Origin: Qingrenia yutianensis
Lineage (GTDB): Bacteria; Bacillota; Clostridia; UMGS1810
Reading direction: 5' to 3'
Assembly (NCBI RefSeq): GCF_014385105.1
Contig: NZ_JACRTE010000005.1
Location: 124,001 to 188,000 of the forward strand
Length of the DNA: 64,000 bases
Shown here: positions 42,983 through 51,885 of the stretch, piece after piece
How positions within the stretch are numbered: position 1 is the stretch's first letter
How the letters are laid out: every line of letters begins with the position of its first letter
The notes under the pieces: generated by a model
Seen by the model: only the letters and a program-made list of their open reading frames with translations
Told to the model about the DNA's origin: nothing
Databases searched by the model: none
Position numbers and translations under genes: made by a program

Positions 42983-45004
42983 TTGTATATTAAGGAAATA
43001 AACATAAAAACTTTCGGCGGTATCGAGAACAAAACCTATAATTTTTCCGACGGCTTGAATGTGCTTTTCGGTGCGAACGAATCGGGAAAATCGACGGTTA
43101 TCGCGTTTATAAAATACATTTTTTACGGAATTTCGGGCAGAAAAAGCGAATTTAAACGTTATGTTCCGCTTTCGGGCGAGCCGATGTGCGGAAGCATTAC
43201 GGTGTGCGGCGATAACTGTGAATACGAAATTTTCAGAACGTCAAAGGGCGCAAAAGCAAAGCAAATTTCGGTTGTGAACAAGGTAAACGGTGATGTTATG
43301 AGCGTCGATTTCGCCCAGAATATCGGCAAAAATCTATTTTCACTCGGCGAGGACGCTTTTTTGAATACGCTTTTTGTGTCCAACATTTCAAGCAAAATTT
43401 CGGGCGGTGACGGCGAAATTTCCGCGCGCCTTTCAAACCTCGCGCAAAGCGGTGACGAAAACACGTCACAGGAGAAAATTTGCAAAAAAATTGACGAAGA
43501 TATTTTAAATTTGTCCTCCCCCAAGCGGAAAAACGCGGTTATTCCGACGCTTGAAACCGAACTTTCAAACCTTGACGAACGGCTTTACAAAGCGAATGAA
43601 AACAGCGGAAAATCGGTGTTGCTGGAGGAAAAATTTGCAAAAATAAAATCCGCACTCGAAAAAGCAGAGGAAGAAAAAGAAAAACTTGAACACGAAAAAA
43701 ACATTGCGCGTCTCGGAGAAAACGGTGCGAGAATTGAGAAACTCCAAAACGAAATAAAATTTTCGCAAGACGAATTAAACCGATTAAACGACGAATTTTC
43801 AAGCTTTGATATGAGCGTCTACGACGGAATAAAAAATATTTCCGAGGAGGAGGAAACGCGGTTTTTAAGTGAAAAAGACGACAATTTTTCCGCACGTCTT
43901 ATGATTTTGGGGGAGCGTAGGAAAAATCTTTCGTCGGGCAAAAAAACGTGGTTTGCACTGCTTATCGCGTCGCTTGCAATGATTGCGGTTTTTGCGTTTG
44001 TAATGCCTGTTTTGTGCATTGCGGCGGCGGTTTTGGGTGTTGTGAGCGCTTATCTTTACATATCAAACGGCAAAAAACTCAACGAAACGTCGGAAGAATT
44101 CGACAAAACCGAAAAACAAAAAGAGGAAAACGAGGCATTTGGCGCGAACTTTTTAAAGAAGGTCAATCTTTTGTCAAAAGCCGATTACATTTCAAAAAAG
44201 AACGCTTACACGGCGGTCTTATCGCAGAGAGAAGTGCTTAGAGCGAAGATAAATTCGGCACAAGGCACGCTTTTGTCAAAACAAAACGAACTCGAAAGCC
44301 TGTCGGACGCGCTTTTGAAAGAATACGGCGAAACCGAAAAAGACGCGCTTCTTGAAAAATTAAAATCCGCAAAACCGACCGTTTCGCAAGCCGATGCGGA
44401 AAAACTCGTCAAAGAAAAAATGAGCGAAATTGCAAATCTTATGCGCGAATTAAACAAAACGGAATTTGAAATTTATTCGGTAAAAACGGGCACAGACGAC
44501 GTTTTGAGCCTTGAAGAACAGATTGAAAACACAAAATCGGCACTCAAAGAAAAACGCGCAGAGCTTGAAATAATCACATCGGCGAAAGAAATTTTTGAAT
44601 ACGCCGTGTCAAGCCAGCAAAGCAACTTTGCGCCGTCGCTCGCAAAAAAGGTGAGCGGAATTTTCTCGCAAATCACAAACGGCGCGCACAGCGACGTTTT
44701 GATTGACAAAACCTTCGGAGCGCGGTATAAAAAAGACGGCGGATATGCCGACGAAACAATTTTGAGCAAAGGTGCGCTCGACCAGTTGTATTTTGCGTTA
44801 AGATTTGGTATAATAGATATGATAAACGAGAAAAATGCGCCTGTTTTTTTGGATGACGCGTTCAGCCAATACGACGATTTGCGCTTTAAAACAGTGTTTT
44901 CGTACCTTTCGGACTACGCAAAACACACGCAGGTGATAATCTCTGCCTGCCGTGAAAATGAAATTTATCAAAATACAGATAACATAAACATAATTAAATT
45001 ATAG
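42983..45004 (+). CDS. YhaN-like AAA ATPase (SbcC/Rad50-like, with transmembrane hairpin)
   Basis: A 673-residue ATPase. The Walker A motif GANESGKST is at residues 31-39; Walker B APVFLDDAF and an ABC-like signature LSKGALDQLYFALR are near the C-terminus. Between them is a coiled-coil (KSALEKAEEEKEKLEHEKN), broken by two hydrophobic helices (WFALLIASLAMIAVFAF; VLCIAAAVLGVVSAYLYI), the distinctive YhaN layout, so the complex may be membrane-attached. The start is TTG with GGCGGTGA at a good distance. It forms an SbcCD-like pair with the nuclease upstream. Shorter than true SbcC (about 1,000 residues). Confidence 0.85.
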   Translation: MYIKEINIKTFGGIENKTYNFSDGLNVLFGANESGKSTVIAFIKYIFYGISGRKSEFKRYVPLSGEPMCGSITVCGDNCEYEIFRTSKGAKAKQISVVNKVNGDVMSVDFAQNIGKNLFSLGEDAFLNTLFVSNISSKISGGDGEISARLSNLAQSGDENTSQEKICKKIDEDILNLSSPKRKNAVIPTLETELSNLDERLYKANENSGKSVLLEEKFAKIKSALEKAEEEKEKLEHEKNIARLGENGARIEKLQNEIKFSQDELNRLNDEFSSFDMSVYDGIKNISEEEETRFLSEKDDNFSARLMILGERRKNLSSGKKTWFALLIASLAMIAVFAFVMPVLCIAAAVLGVVSAYLYISNGKKLNETSEEFDKTEKQKEENEAFGANFLKKVNLLSKADYISKKNAYTAVLSQREVLRAKINSAQGTLLSKQNELESLSDALLKEYGETEKDALLEKLKSAKPTVSQADAEKLVKEKMSEIANLMRELNKTEFEIYSVKTGTDDVLSLEEQIENTKSALKEKRAELEIITSAKEIFEYAVSSQQSNFAPSLAKKVSGIFSQITNGAHSDVLIDKTFGARYKKDGGYADETILSKGALDQLYFALRFGIIDMINEKNAPVFLDDAFSQYDDLRFKTVFSYLSDYAKHTQVIISACRENEIYQNTDNINIIKL

Positions 45005-45016
45005 GAGGTGCTTTTT

Positions 45017-45376
45017 ATGGAAATTGTATGCGCAAAGCTTGCGAAGGGCGATGTTTTTATAAACCTTGACGTTATTGCCAAAGCGGCGGGAATTGTTGCC
45101 GAAAACTGCTACGGCGTTGTGGGTATGGCATACCGCTCCAAAAAAGACGAATTTGCAAGTTTGCTAAAAAAAGACAGTCTTACAAAAGGAATTAAGGTTT
45201 ACACGGAAGATAACAAAATTGCTGTTGATATGCACATCATTGTTGACTACGGCGTAAATATAGGCGCCGTTTCGGAAAACGTTATGAGCAACGTTAAATA
45301 CCACATTGCAAACATCACGGGTATGGAAGTTGCAAAGGTTGACGTGTATGTTGAGGGCTTCAGATTGCAAAAATAA
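45017..45376 (+). CDS. Asp23/Gls24 family protein (YloU-like)
   Basis: A 119-residue cytoplasmic protein. The ATG at 45017 is chosen because an AGGAGGTG site is 7 bp upstream. The sequence GDVFINLDVIAKAAGIVAEN, CYGVVGMA, VDMHIIVDYGVNIGAVSENV and the end VYVEGFRLQK match Asp23/Gls24 family members such as YloU, which lies beside the DAK2-domain kinase gene in most Firmicutes. A role in envelope stress or fatty-acid kinase control is suspected. It is 10 bp upstream of the fakA-like gene. Confidence 0.93.
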   Translation: MEIVCAKLAKGDVFINLDVIAKAAGIVAENCYGVVGMAYRSKKDEFASLLKKDSLTKGIKVYTEDNKIAVDMHIIVDYGVNIGAVSENVMSNVKYHIANITGMEVAKVDVYVEGFRLQK

Positions 45377-45386
45377 GGAGAAGAAG

Positions 45387-47000
45387 ATGGTTAAGAAAAT
45401 TGACGGCACACTGTTTGCCGATATGATAATTTCAGGCGCCAACAATCTTTGCAATCAGAAAAGCATTGTTGACAACCTTAACGTTTTTCCCGTTCCCGAC
45501 GGTGATACGGGCACAAATATGTCGCTTACGATTTCCGCGGCGGTCAAAGAGATTGCGGCGAACCGCGAAAAGAGTGTTTTGGATATTTCCAAAATCATGG
45601 CGTCGGCGACGCTTCGCGGTGCAAGAGGAAATTCGGGCGTAATTTTATCACAGCTTATGCGCGGAATAAACAAAGGTCTGACGGGCGCGGACGCTGATTT
45701 TGAGGGCGTTGCGGCGGCGTTTAAATCGGCGGCGGACACCGCTTACCGCGCGGTTATGAAACCGACGGAGGGCACAATTCTCACCGTTGCGCGCGAAACT
45801 GCGGAGGCGGCGGAAAAATACGCGAAAGACGGTCTTGACGCGGTTGAATTTTTTGAAAAAATCGTAAATTCGGCGAATGAGTCGCTTGCAAAAACACAGT
45901 TTATCCTCCCCCAGCTCAAGCAGGCAGGTGTTGTAGATGCAGGCGGAAAAGGTCTTGTGTGCATTTTGGAGGGCGCGCTCGCGTTTCTCAAAACGGGTGA
46001 AATCGTTGCGCTTGACGAAAGAGAAACACCGCTTAAAACGCAAAGCACGCCGAAAGACGTTCAGGCGGATATAAAATTCCAGTACTGCACGGAATTTTTG
46101 ATTAACAAAAAGGCTAAAAACGTTGATGTATTCAAGTTTAAATCGACAATCGAATACTACGGCGACTGTATGCTTGTTATAGATGACGACGACGTGGTGA
46201 AAGTGCATATTCACACAAACACGCCGAACCTTGTTATCGGCGAGGCGCTCCGTCTGGGCGAACTTATCAACATTAAAATCGACAATATGCGCTATCAGCA
46301 CGACGAAAAGGTTATCACCAAAGAGGACAAAAAGAATGCCGAAAAGGAAATCGGCTTTGTTTGCGTTGCGGCGGGCGCCGGAATTAAAAAGACATTTTTC
46401 GACCTCGGCGTTGACCACATTATTGAGGGCGGTCAGACTATGAACCCCAGCACAGAGGACATTTTGTCCGCTATTGATTTGGTGAATGCGAAAAACGTTT
46501 TTGTGTTCCCAAACAACAAAAACATCATTCTTGCGGCGGAACAGGCGAAGGAACTTTCTGACAGAAACGTTATCGTAATTCCGACAAAAAGTATTCCGCA
46601 GGCGGTTTCCGCGCTTCTTGCATACGACGAGGATTTGCCGGTTGAGGACAACGAGGACGTTATGTGTGAGGTTATTGACGGCGTGAAGTCGGTGCAGATT
46701 ACAACCGCGGTGCGCGACACAAACCTTGACGGAAACGACATCAAAACAGGCGACATTTTGGGCATTGTTGACGGAAAAATTAAAATTGTCGGCAAAAAGG
46801 ACGAGGATGTTTTGATTTCGTCGCTTGCGGAAATCGTTGACAGTGACACAGGAATCATCACCGTTTTCTGCGGTGAAGAAGTGCCCGACAAGGCAGGCGA
46901 AAAATTGAAAGCAAAACTTGAAAAGAAATTCTCCGACTGCGACGTTACCGTTATGCGCGGCGAACAGCCGATTTATTCGTATATCGCGTCGGCGGAATAG
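45387..47000 (+). CDS. DAK2-domain protein, fatty acid kinase catalytic subunit-like (YloV/FakA)
   Basis: A 537-residue soluble protein. The ATG at 45387 has AAGGAG 6 bp upstream. The N-terminal DAK2 domain (residues 1-200) has the nucleotide-binding motif VFPVPDGDTGTNMSLTI and GARGNSGVILSQLMRG; the C-terminal DegV-like domain is in the second half (KVHIHTNTPNLVIGEAL; FVFPNNKNIILAAEQA). FakA phosphorylates fatty acids bound to a FakB carrier, enabling their use in phospholipids. No fakB is in the window. The order YloU-YloV-recG is classic in Firmicutes. It is followed 9 bp later by recG. Confidence 0.93.
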   Translation: MVKKIDGTLFADMIISGANNLCNQKSIVDNLNVFPVPDGDTGTNMSLTISAAVKEIAANREKSVLDISKIMASATLRGARGNSGVILSQLMRGINKGLTGADADFEGVAAAFKSAADTAYRAVMKPTEGTILTVARETAEAAEKYAKDGLDAVEFFEKIVNSANESLAKTQFILPQLKQAGVVDAGGKGLVCILEGALAFLKTGEIVALDERETPLKTQSTPKDVQADIKFQYCTEFLINKKAKNVDVFKFKSTIEYYGDCMLVIDDDDVVKVHIHTNTPNLVIGEALRLGELINIKIDNMRYQHDEKVITKEDKKNAEKEIGFVCVAAGAGIKKTFFDLGVDHIIEGGQTMNPSTEDILSAIDLVNAKNVFVFPNNKNIILAAEQAKELSDRNVIVIPTKSIPQAVSALLAYDEDLPVEDNEDVMCEVIDGVKSVQITTAVRDTNLDGNDIKTGDILGIVDGKIKIVGKKDEDVLISSLAEIVDSDTGIITVFCGEEVPDKAGEKLKAKLEKKFSDCDVTVMRGEQPIYSYIASAE

Positions 47001-47009
47001 GTAAATTTT

Positions 47010-49076
47010 ATGGATTTTCAAAGTTACATAAAAACGCTCAACACCGACGTTACCTACATTAAGGGCGTCGGTGAAAAGCGAAAAATTATGCTTAACCGTC
47101 TGTCGCTTTACAACGTCTGGGATATTATTTACAATTTTCCCAAAGACTACGAGGACAGGCGGACTTTTGTTAAAATATGCGATGCTAAAGAGGGCGAAAG
47201 ATGCTGTATAAAGGCTGTTTTGTCCTCATTTCCTATGCAGAAAAGAATTAAAAAGAACATTGTTTTGTGTGCTCTGCCCGTAAACGACGGCACGGGAGTT
47301 ATTTTCGTGAAATGGTTTTCAAACCCGAAATATCCCGTGAAATTCGACCTCGGCGCAGGGTATATTTTTTACGGCAAGGTGACGAAAAATTTCGGAAAAC
47401 TTGAGCTGGAAATGCTTGAGGCAGAGCGCGCGGACAACGCTGAAAACGTGCTTAAAATTATGCCCGTTTACCACCTTACAAAAGGCGTTACACAGAAATT
47501 TGTGCGCGGCACGGTGAAAAATGCGTTTGACAAATTCGATATATTTTACGATATTTTCGACGATTTTACACGCGAGAGATACTCGCTCTGTTCGCTTGAT
47601 TTTGCACTCCGGCAGATGCACTTTCCGTCAGACTTTGAAACGCTTGCAAAGGCGCGCGAACGGCTCGTTTTTGAGGAACTTTTCATACTTCAGCTTTCGC
47701 TTTTATACATTCGCAAAAACCGCGAACAAAAAACTACCGAGCGCGTGCGCGACATATCATATAAGGAAGAATTTGAAAAAACTCTGCCGTTCACGCTGAC
47801 CGGCGCACAACAAAACGTTCTTAATGAAGTGCTTTGCGATTTGCAGAGCGAAAAATGCGCAAACAGACTTATTCAGGGTGACGTGGGAAGCGGAAAAACC
47901 GTCATCGCCGCCGCGGCAATGTACGTCTGCGTGAAAAACGGTTTTCAGTCGGCACTTATGGCGCCCACCGAAATTCTGGCGGTTCAGCACTACGAAACGC
48001 TCAAAAAAATGTTTGACGGACGTGTTAACATCTGCCTTTTAACGTCGTCGACAAAGGGCAAAAAAAAGCTCTACGAGGCTATTGAAAACGGTGAATTTGA
48101 CGTTATAATCGGCACACACGCTCTGCTTAACGACAACGTAAAAATTCCGAAACTTATTCTTGCCGTCACAGACGAACAGCACCGTTTCGGCGTAAATCAG
48201 CGTTCCGTTTTGTCGGCAAAAACAAAGGCGTGCAACGTGCTTGTTATGAGCGCGACGCCCATTCCGCGCACTCTTGCGCTGATTTTATACGGCGATTTGG
48301 ATATATCAATCGTAAATTCTATGCCGAAAGGACGGCAGAAAATCGACACCTTCTGCGTGAACGAATCGTATCGCAAACGCGCATATTCGTTTGTGGAAAA
48401 GGAAATCGAGAAAGGCAGACAGGCGTACATCGTGTGTCCGCTTATCGACGAAAGCGAAAATCTCGACGTTATGTCGGGCGAAAAAATGTTTGCGCACCTT
48501 GCAAACGAGGTGTTCCCCACGCGGAAAATCGGGCTTTTGCACGGCAAAATGAAAGCGGACGAAAAGGACAAAGTTATGCAGTCGTTCAAAAACGGCGAAC
48601 TTGACATTTTGGTGTCCACAACCGTTATCGAGGTCGGCGTGGACGTTCCCAACGCAACGATTATGCTGATTGAAAATGCCGAAAGATTCGGACTTTCCCA
48701 GCTTCACCAGCTCCGCGGACGCGTCGGCAGGGGCGAACACAAGTCATACTGCATACTTTTCTGCAACGCGCTTGACAACGAGAAAACCGCCGAGCGAATG
48801 AAAATTATGGTTAAATCGTCCGACGGATTTGAAATTGCGAAAAAAGACCTTGAACTGCGCGGATTCGGTGAATTTTTCGGAACGCGCCAGCACGGCTTGC
48901 CGACACTTAAAGTTGCAAATCTTTTCACCGATTTGGAAATTTTAAAGCACGCGCAAAAGCTTTGTTATGAAGTTTTGTCGCGCGACCCGAACCTTAAACA
49001 CACGCAAAACAGACTTATTTTTGCGCGTATCAAAGCGCTTTTTAATAAATTTGACGGGCGCGATATTTTTAATTAG
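47010..49076 (+). CDS. recG: ATP-dependent DNA helicase RecG
   Basis: A 688-residue helicase that remodels stalled replication forks and recombination intermediates. The wedge domain (YIKGVGEKRKIML; VYHLTKGVTQKFVR) occupies the N-terminal third. Helicase motifs follow: Walker A QGDVGSGKTVIA, DEQH box AVTDEQHRFG, motif III VMSATPIPRTLAL, and motif VI QLHQLRGRVGRGEHKSYC. The end RDPNLKHTQNRLI is characteristic. Length is normal. A bidirectional terminator follows. Confidence 0.97.
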   Translation: MDFQSYIKTLNTDVTYIKGVGEKRKIMLNRLSLYNVWDIIYNFPKDYEDRRTFVKICDAKEGERCCIKAVLSSFPMQKRIKKNIVLCALPVNDGTGVIFVKWFSNPKYPVKFDLGAGYIFYGKVTKNFGKLELEMLEAERADNAENVLKIMPVYHLTKGVTQKFVRGTVKNAFDKFDIFYDIFDDFTRERYSLCSLDFALRQMHFPSDFETLAKARERLVFEELFILQLSLLYIRKNREQKTTERVRDISYKEEFEKTLPFTLTGAQQNVLNEVLCDLQSEKCANRLIQGDVGSGKTVIAAAAMYVCVKNGFQSALMAPTEILAVQHYETLKKMFDGRVNICLLTSSTKGKKKLYEAIENGEFDVIIGTHALLNDNVKIPKLILAVTDEQHRFGVNQRSVLSAKTKACNVLVMSATPIPRTLALILYGDLDISIVNSMPKGRQKIDTFCVNESYRKRAYSFVEKEIEKGRQAYIVCPLIDESENLDVMSGEKMFAHLANEVFPTRKIGLLHGKMKADEKDKVMQSFKNGELDILVSTTVIEVGVDVPNATIMLIENAERFGLSQLHQLRGRVGRGEHKSYCILFCNALDNEKTAERMKIMVKSSDGFEIAKKDLELRGFGEFFGTRQHGLPTLKVANLFTDLEILKHAQKLCYEVLSRDPNLKHTQNRLIFARIKALFNKFDGRDIFN

Positions 49077-49085
49077 AACAAAACA

Positions 49086-49109
49086 AAAGCCGTTTGTAAA
49101 AACGGCTTT
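49086..49109. terminator. Bidirectional terminator between recG and the antiporter gene
   Basis: A perfect 10-bp stem (AAAGCCGTTT / AAACGGCTTT) with loop GTAA and T-tails on both sides (TTTCAT on plus; TGTTTTG on minus). It closes both convergent genes. Confidence 0.88.
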
Positions 49110-49127
49110 TTCATATTTTAAAGCTTG

Positions 49128-50732
49128 TTATGAGTGAACTTCGCTGTCGTTGATAACAAGAATATCGTTGTTTTTTATCACGGTGTTTCCTTTCGGAATG
49201 ATGATTTTTCCGCGGCGGCGAATCATAATTATAAGCTTCCGGTCGTACGCTATATCTTTAAGCGCCCTGCCCGAAAAACCGTCATTTTCCTCAACCGTGA
49301 TTTCATAAAGGTGGACGTCGCTTGCGCCGTCGCTCGCCTTACCGCTCAAAATAAGGCTGTCGCCCTCTTTAAGCACCGTTTTTCCGTTGGGTACAAGCTT
49401 TTTGCCGTCACGGATTATCAGCACCAAAATCGACTCGGGAGGAAAGGTGATTTCACGGATTTCCTTCCCTATCCAAGCGTGATTTTCGGGAATTTTAAAC
49501 TCTATAAACTGTACCGCAACCTCGTCGGTATAGTCGGTAAATGTTTTCATAACGTCGGCTTTTTCGTCTATCATATCAAGCACGCGCGCGATTTTCGGAA
49601 TGAGCGAACCTTGCACCAAAATTGAAAAAAGCACCACGAAAAACACGATATGAAAAATGTCGTTGTCCACAACAGCAGGGTTTATCACCGCCATAATGGC
49701 AAAAACTATGGACGCCGCGCCTCTCATTCCCGCCCACGACACAAACAGAAATTCTTTAAATCTGCATTTTAACGGAAACATTATGACCGACACCGCAACG
49801 GGGCGCGCAGCGAACGTCAAAAACAGCGCGAGCAAAAGTCCCGTTGCAAAAACTGTGCCGAGTTTTGTGGGAAACGACAAAAGTCCGAGCAGAAAGAACA
49901 GAACCATCTGCATAAGCGAGGTTACGCCGTCGAAAAAATTCACCAGTCCCGTTTTGTTTGAAAGCTTGGTATTTCCCAGTATTATACCCGTTATGTAAAC
50001 CGAAAGATAACCGTTTCCGCCGAAATACGACGGCAGTGCGTAGGACAAAACCGCAACCCCGACTATGAAAATCATATCAAATCCCGACGCGGAAACCTTG
50101 AAATTTTTCAAAATCCAAATCGCGATATATGCGATGGCTGCGCCGAAAATCAAGCCGTAAACAACCTGTGCAAAAAGCATATACACCGCGGACTGCGCCT
50201 TCATACCGCCGTTCATCAGCGTCAGCACAATCACTGTGAGCATATACGAAAACGGGTCGTTGCTTCCGCTTTCAACCTCCAAAAGCGATGCGCAGTTATA
50301 TTTTAAATTGAGCCGTTTCGACCTCAAAATCGAGAAAACCGACGCCGCGTCGGTGGAGGATATGACCGCGCCGATAAGAAAACTTTCGAGAACTGCTATT
50401 TTTAAAACAAAATGACAGAAAAGCCCCACAAGCCCGGCAGTGAAAAACGTTCCGAACGACGAAAGAAGCACCGCTTTTGCAAGAACGGGACGCGCAAAGT
50501 TCATATTTGTGCCGAATCCGCCGTAAAACATAATGAAAATAAGCGCGACCGAACATATCCGCTCGGCAAAAATGTAGTCGTCAAACGGAATATGCACAAC
50601 TCCGTCCGACCCGAAAAACATTCCGAGCAGAATAAACGCGAGCAGTGCCGGTATGCCGACCTTGCTTGACAGGCGGTTGAAAAGCACGCACGCGAATATC
50701 ACAACCGACGCCATAATGAGAACTGCCGTCAT
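49128..50732 (-). CDS. Potassium/proton antiporter (CPA1, NhaP2/CvrA-like) with RCK_C domains
   Basis: A 534-residue membrane protein with about 12-13 predicted helices in residues 1-390. Conserved transport-core blocks are ISSTDAASVFSILRSKRL and LLEVESGSNDPFSYML, as in NhaP-type antiporters. The C-terminal 140 residues form two TrkA_C (RCK_C) regulatory modules (IGKEIREITFPPESILVLII; FSGRALKDIAYDRKLIIMIR), which bind ligands such as cyclic-di-AMP or nucleotides in related proteins. It exchanges K+ or Na+ for H+ across the membrane and helps in pH or salt adaptation. RBS GAGGTGAGG precedes the ATG. Confidence 0.9.
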   Translation of the reverse strand: MTAVLIMASVVIFACVLFNRLSSKVGIPALLAFILLGMFFGSDGVVHIPFDDYIFAERICSVALIFIMFYGGFGTNMNFARPVLAKAVLLSSFGTFFTAGLVGLFCHFVLKIAVLESFLIGAVISSTDAASVFSILRSKRLNLKYNCASLLEVESGSNDPFSYMLTVIVLTLMNGGMKAQSAVYMLFAQVVYGLIFGAAIAYIAIWILKNFKVSASGFDMIFIVGVAVLSYALPSYFGGNGYLSVYITGIILGNTKLSNKTGLVNFFDGVTSLMQMVLFFLLGLLSFPTKLGTVFATGLLLALFLTFAARPVAVSVIMFPLKCRFKEFLFVSWAGMRGAASIVFAIMAVINPAVVDNDIFHIVFFVVLFSILVQGSLIPKIARVLDMIDEKADVMKTFTDYTDEVAVQFIEFKIPENHAWIGKEIREITFPPESILVLIIRDGKKLVPNGKTVLKEGDSLILSGKASDGASDVHLYEITVEENDGFSGRALKDIAYDRKLIIMIRRRGKIIIPKGNTVIKNNDILVINDSEVHS

Positions 50733-50766
50733 TTTGCCTCACCTCTTTTTTCAAAAATATGGTTTA

Positions 50767-50795
50767 ATTATATCAAAATTTTATGCGCAAGTCTA
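50767..50795 (-). promoter_or_regulatory. Putative sigma-A promoter of the antiporter gene
   Basis: TAGACT (50790-50795), 17-bp spacer, TATAAT (50767-50772) on the minus strand, 34 bp upstream of the antiporter start. Confidence 0.7.
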
Positions 50796-50834
50796 CAATT
50801 TATTGTAAAATTTTATCAACTTTATAAAATTTTC

Positions 50835-50863
50835 TTGACATATTGTTTTGTTTGGTGTATGAT
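50835..50863 (+). promoter_or_regulatory. Strong sigma-A promoter of tcdA
   Basis: Perfect TTGACA (50835-50840), 17-bp spacer, TATGAT (50858-50863). It is 63 bp upstream of the tcdA start and divergent from the antiporter promoter. Confidence 0.85.
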
Positions 50864-50926
50864 TAAAGCATACAAAACATACCGAAACGGTAAGAATTGA
50901 AAATTTGCTTTTTGCAGAGGATAAAA

Positions 50927-51664
50927 ATGTCGGAAAAATTCATTCGCACCGCCCTTTTGTTCGGGCACGAAAAAATGAATATTTTGAAAAATTCGCATAT
51001 CGCCGTTTTCGGAATAGGCGGTGTGGGCGGTCACTGTGCCGAGGCGCTTGTGCGCAGCGGTGTCGGAAAAATCGACCTTATCGACAGCGACAAAGTTTGC
51101 GAATCGAACATAAACCGCCAGATTATCGCGACGGTAAAAAGCATAGGAATGTATAAAACCGACGCGGCGAGAGAGCGTTTTCTCGATATAAACCCCGATG
51201 CGGAAATTAACACTTTTAACGTTTTCTACACCCCCGAAACGGCGCATTTGTTCGATTTTTCAAAATACGACTGTATCGTTGACGCGATTGACACCGTGAC
51301 GGGAAAGATTGAGCTTATTGTAAACGCGGATAAGGCAAACACGCCGATTATCAGCTCAATGGGCGCCGGAAACAAGATAAACCCCGATATGTTTGAGGTG
51401 TCGGACATTTACAAAACCGAAATTTGTCCGCTTGCAAGGGTTATGCGCCGTGAGCTTAAAAAACGCGGAATTAAAAAGCTTAAAGTTGTTTATTCAAAAG
51501 AAAAACCCTTGACGCCGATTTTGGAAATCGCGCAGACCGAAGAGGGTTTCGGCGAAAGCAAGCGCCGTCAGACACCCGGAAGCACGGCATTTTCGCCGTC
51601 GGTTGCAGGGCTTATCATTGCCGGCGAAATTATAAAGGATTTAACGCATACAAAAAACGTATGA
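50927..51664 (+). CDS. tcdA: tRNA threonylcarbamoyladenosine dehydratase (TcdA/CsdL, ThiF-like)
   Basis: A 245-residue E1-like enzyme that activates t6A37 in tRNA with ATP and cyclises it to ct6A. The start is the ATG at 50927, preceded by GAGGATAAAA; the ten-codon upstream extension has no site. The Rossmann glycine-rich motif FGIGGVGGHCAEAL, the adenylation helix SNINRQIIA and SSMGAGNKINPDMF identify the TcdA subgroup rather than ThiF or MoeB. Zn-binding cysteines are absent, as in TcdA. It has a strong promoter. It is followed at once by the metNIQ promoter. Confidence 0.92.
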   Translation: MSEKFIRTALLFGHEKMNILKNSHIAVFGIGGVGGHCAEALVRSGVGKIDLIDSDKVCESNINRQIIATVKSIGMYKTDAARERFLDINPDAEINTFNVFYTPETAHLFDFSKYDCIVDAIDTVTGKIELIVNADKANTPIISSMGAGNKINPDMFEVSDIYKTEICPLARVMRRELKKRGIKKLKVVYSKEKPLTPILEIAQTEEGFGESKRRQTPGSTAFSPSVAGLIIAGEIIKDLTHTKNV

Positions 51665-51665
51665 C

Positions 51666-51694
51666 TTGACAAACGAAGTTTCGTTTGATATAAT
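51666..51694 (+). promoter_or_regulatory. Promoter of the metNIQ leader, with a palindrome in its spacer
   Basis: Consensus TTGACA (51666-51671), a 17-bp spacer and TATAAT (51689-51694). The spacer holds an inverted repeat, CAAACGAA-GT-TTCGTTTG (51670-51687), whose left arm overlaps the last two -35 bases, so a repressor there would block RNA polymerase. The promoter begins 2 bp after the tcdA stop. Confidence 0.9.
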
Positions 51695-51727
51695 GAAAAA
51701 GATGTTTTTACATTGAGGTGAATTTTT

Positions 51728-51826
51728 ATGAAGAGCGTATTTTCAACCTTAACAATGATGTATATGTGCACATTTTTCGGTATGTGCCGCTTTTCAAGTG
51801 CAAAAAAATCTGCCTGTTTTATGTAA
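51728..51826 (+). CDS. Met/Cys-rich leader peptide of metNIQ (32 residues)
   Basis: A short ORF too small for routine gene finders. It has a strong ribosome site, GAGGTGA, 6 bp before the ATG. The peptide is MKSVFSTLTMMYMCTFFGMC followed by RFSSAKKSACFM: six Met and three Cys in 32 residues, with the cluster MMYMC and then MC. It has no similarity to a known protein that I recognise and would be a membrane-like or unstructured peptide. Its position, between a strong promoter and an intrinsic terminator just ahead of metN, is that of an attenuation leader in which ribosome speed reports charged tRNA-Met (and perhaps tRNA-Cys). Its stop codon lies inside the antiterminator arm. Confidence 0.8.
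   Translation: MKSVFSTLTMMYMCTFFGMCRFSSAKKSACFM
51768..51787 (+). promoter_or_regulatory. Possible pause hairpin in the leader coding region
   Basis: GCACAT (51768-51773) and ATGTGC (51782-51787) pair with an 8-nt loop, directly at the MMYMC codons. In classical attenuators such a hairpin synchronises polymerase with the leading ribosome. Stem is short (6 bp), so this is tentative. Confidence 0.4.
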
Positions 51827-51864
51827 ATCAAACAATTTTTGCAATCATTTAAACATAAATCAGG
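51813..51864 (+). promoter_or_regulatory. Antiterminator pairing of the met attenuator
   Basis: CCTGTTTTATGT (51813-51824) is complementary to ACATAAATCAGG (51853-51864) at 11 of 12 positions, with one U-U mismatch. The left arm is the last codons and stop of the leader peptide; the right arm is the 5' half of the terminator stem. The two helices exclude one another: a ribosome finishing the leader covers the left arm and lets the terminator form, and one stalled at the Met/Cys codons leaves it free. Confidence 0.75.
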
Positions 51865-51885
51865 AAGAAAATTCCTGATTTTTTT
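51857..51885 (+). terminator. Intrinsic terminator (attenuator) upstream of metN
   Basis: A perfect 10-bp stem (AAATCAGGAA / TTCCTGATTT) with loop GAAAA, followed by TTTTATTG. It is 32 bp upstream of metN and after no full-length gene, so its role must be regulatory. Confidence 0.9.

Noticed and set aside
45648..47021. A 457-codon open frame on the minus strand
   Set aside because: It lies wholly antisense to the clear fakA-like gene and is rich in Arg/Phe/Asn/Val, a by-product of codon use in the true frame; it has no motif or ribosome site.
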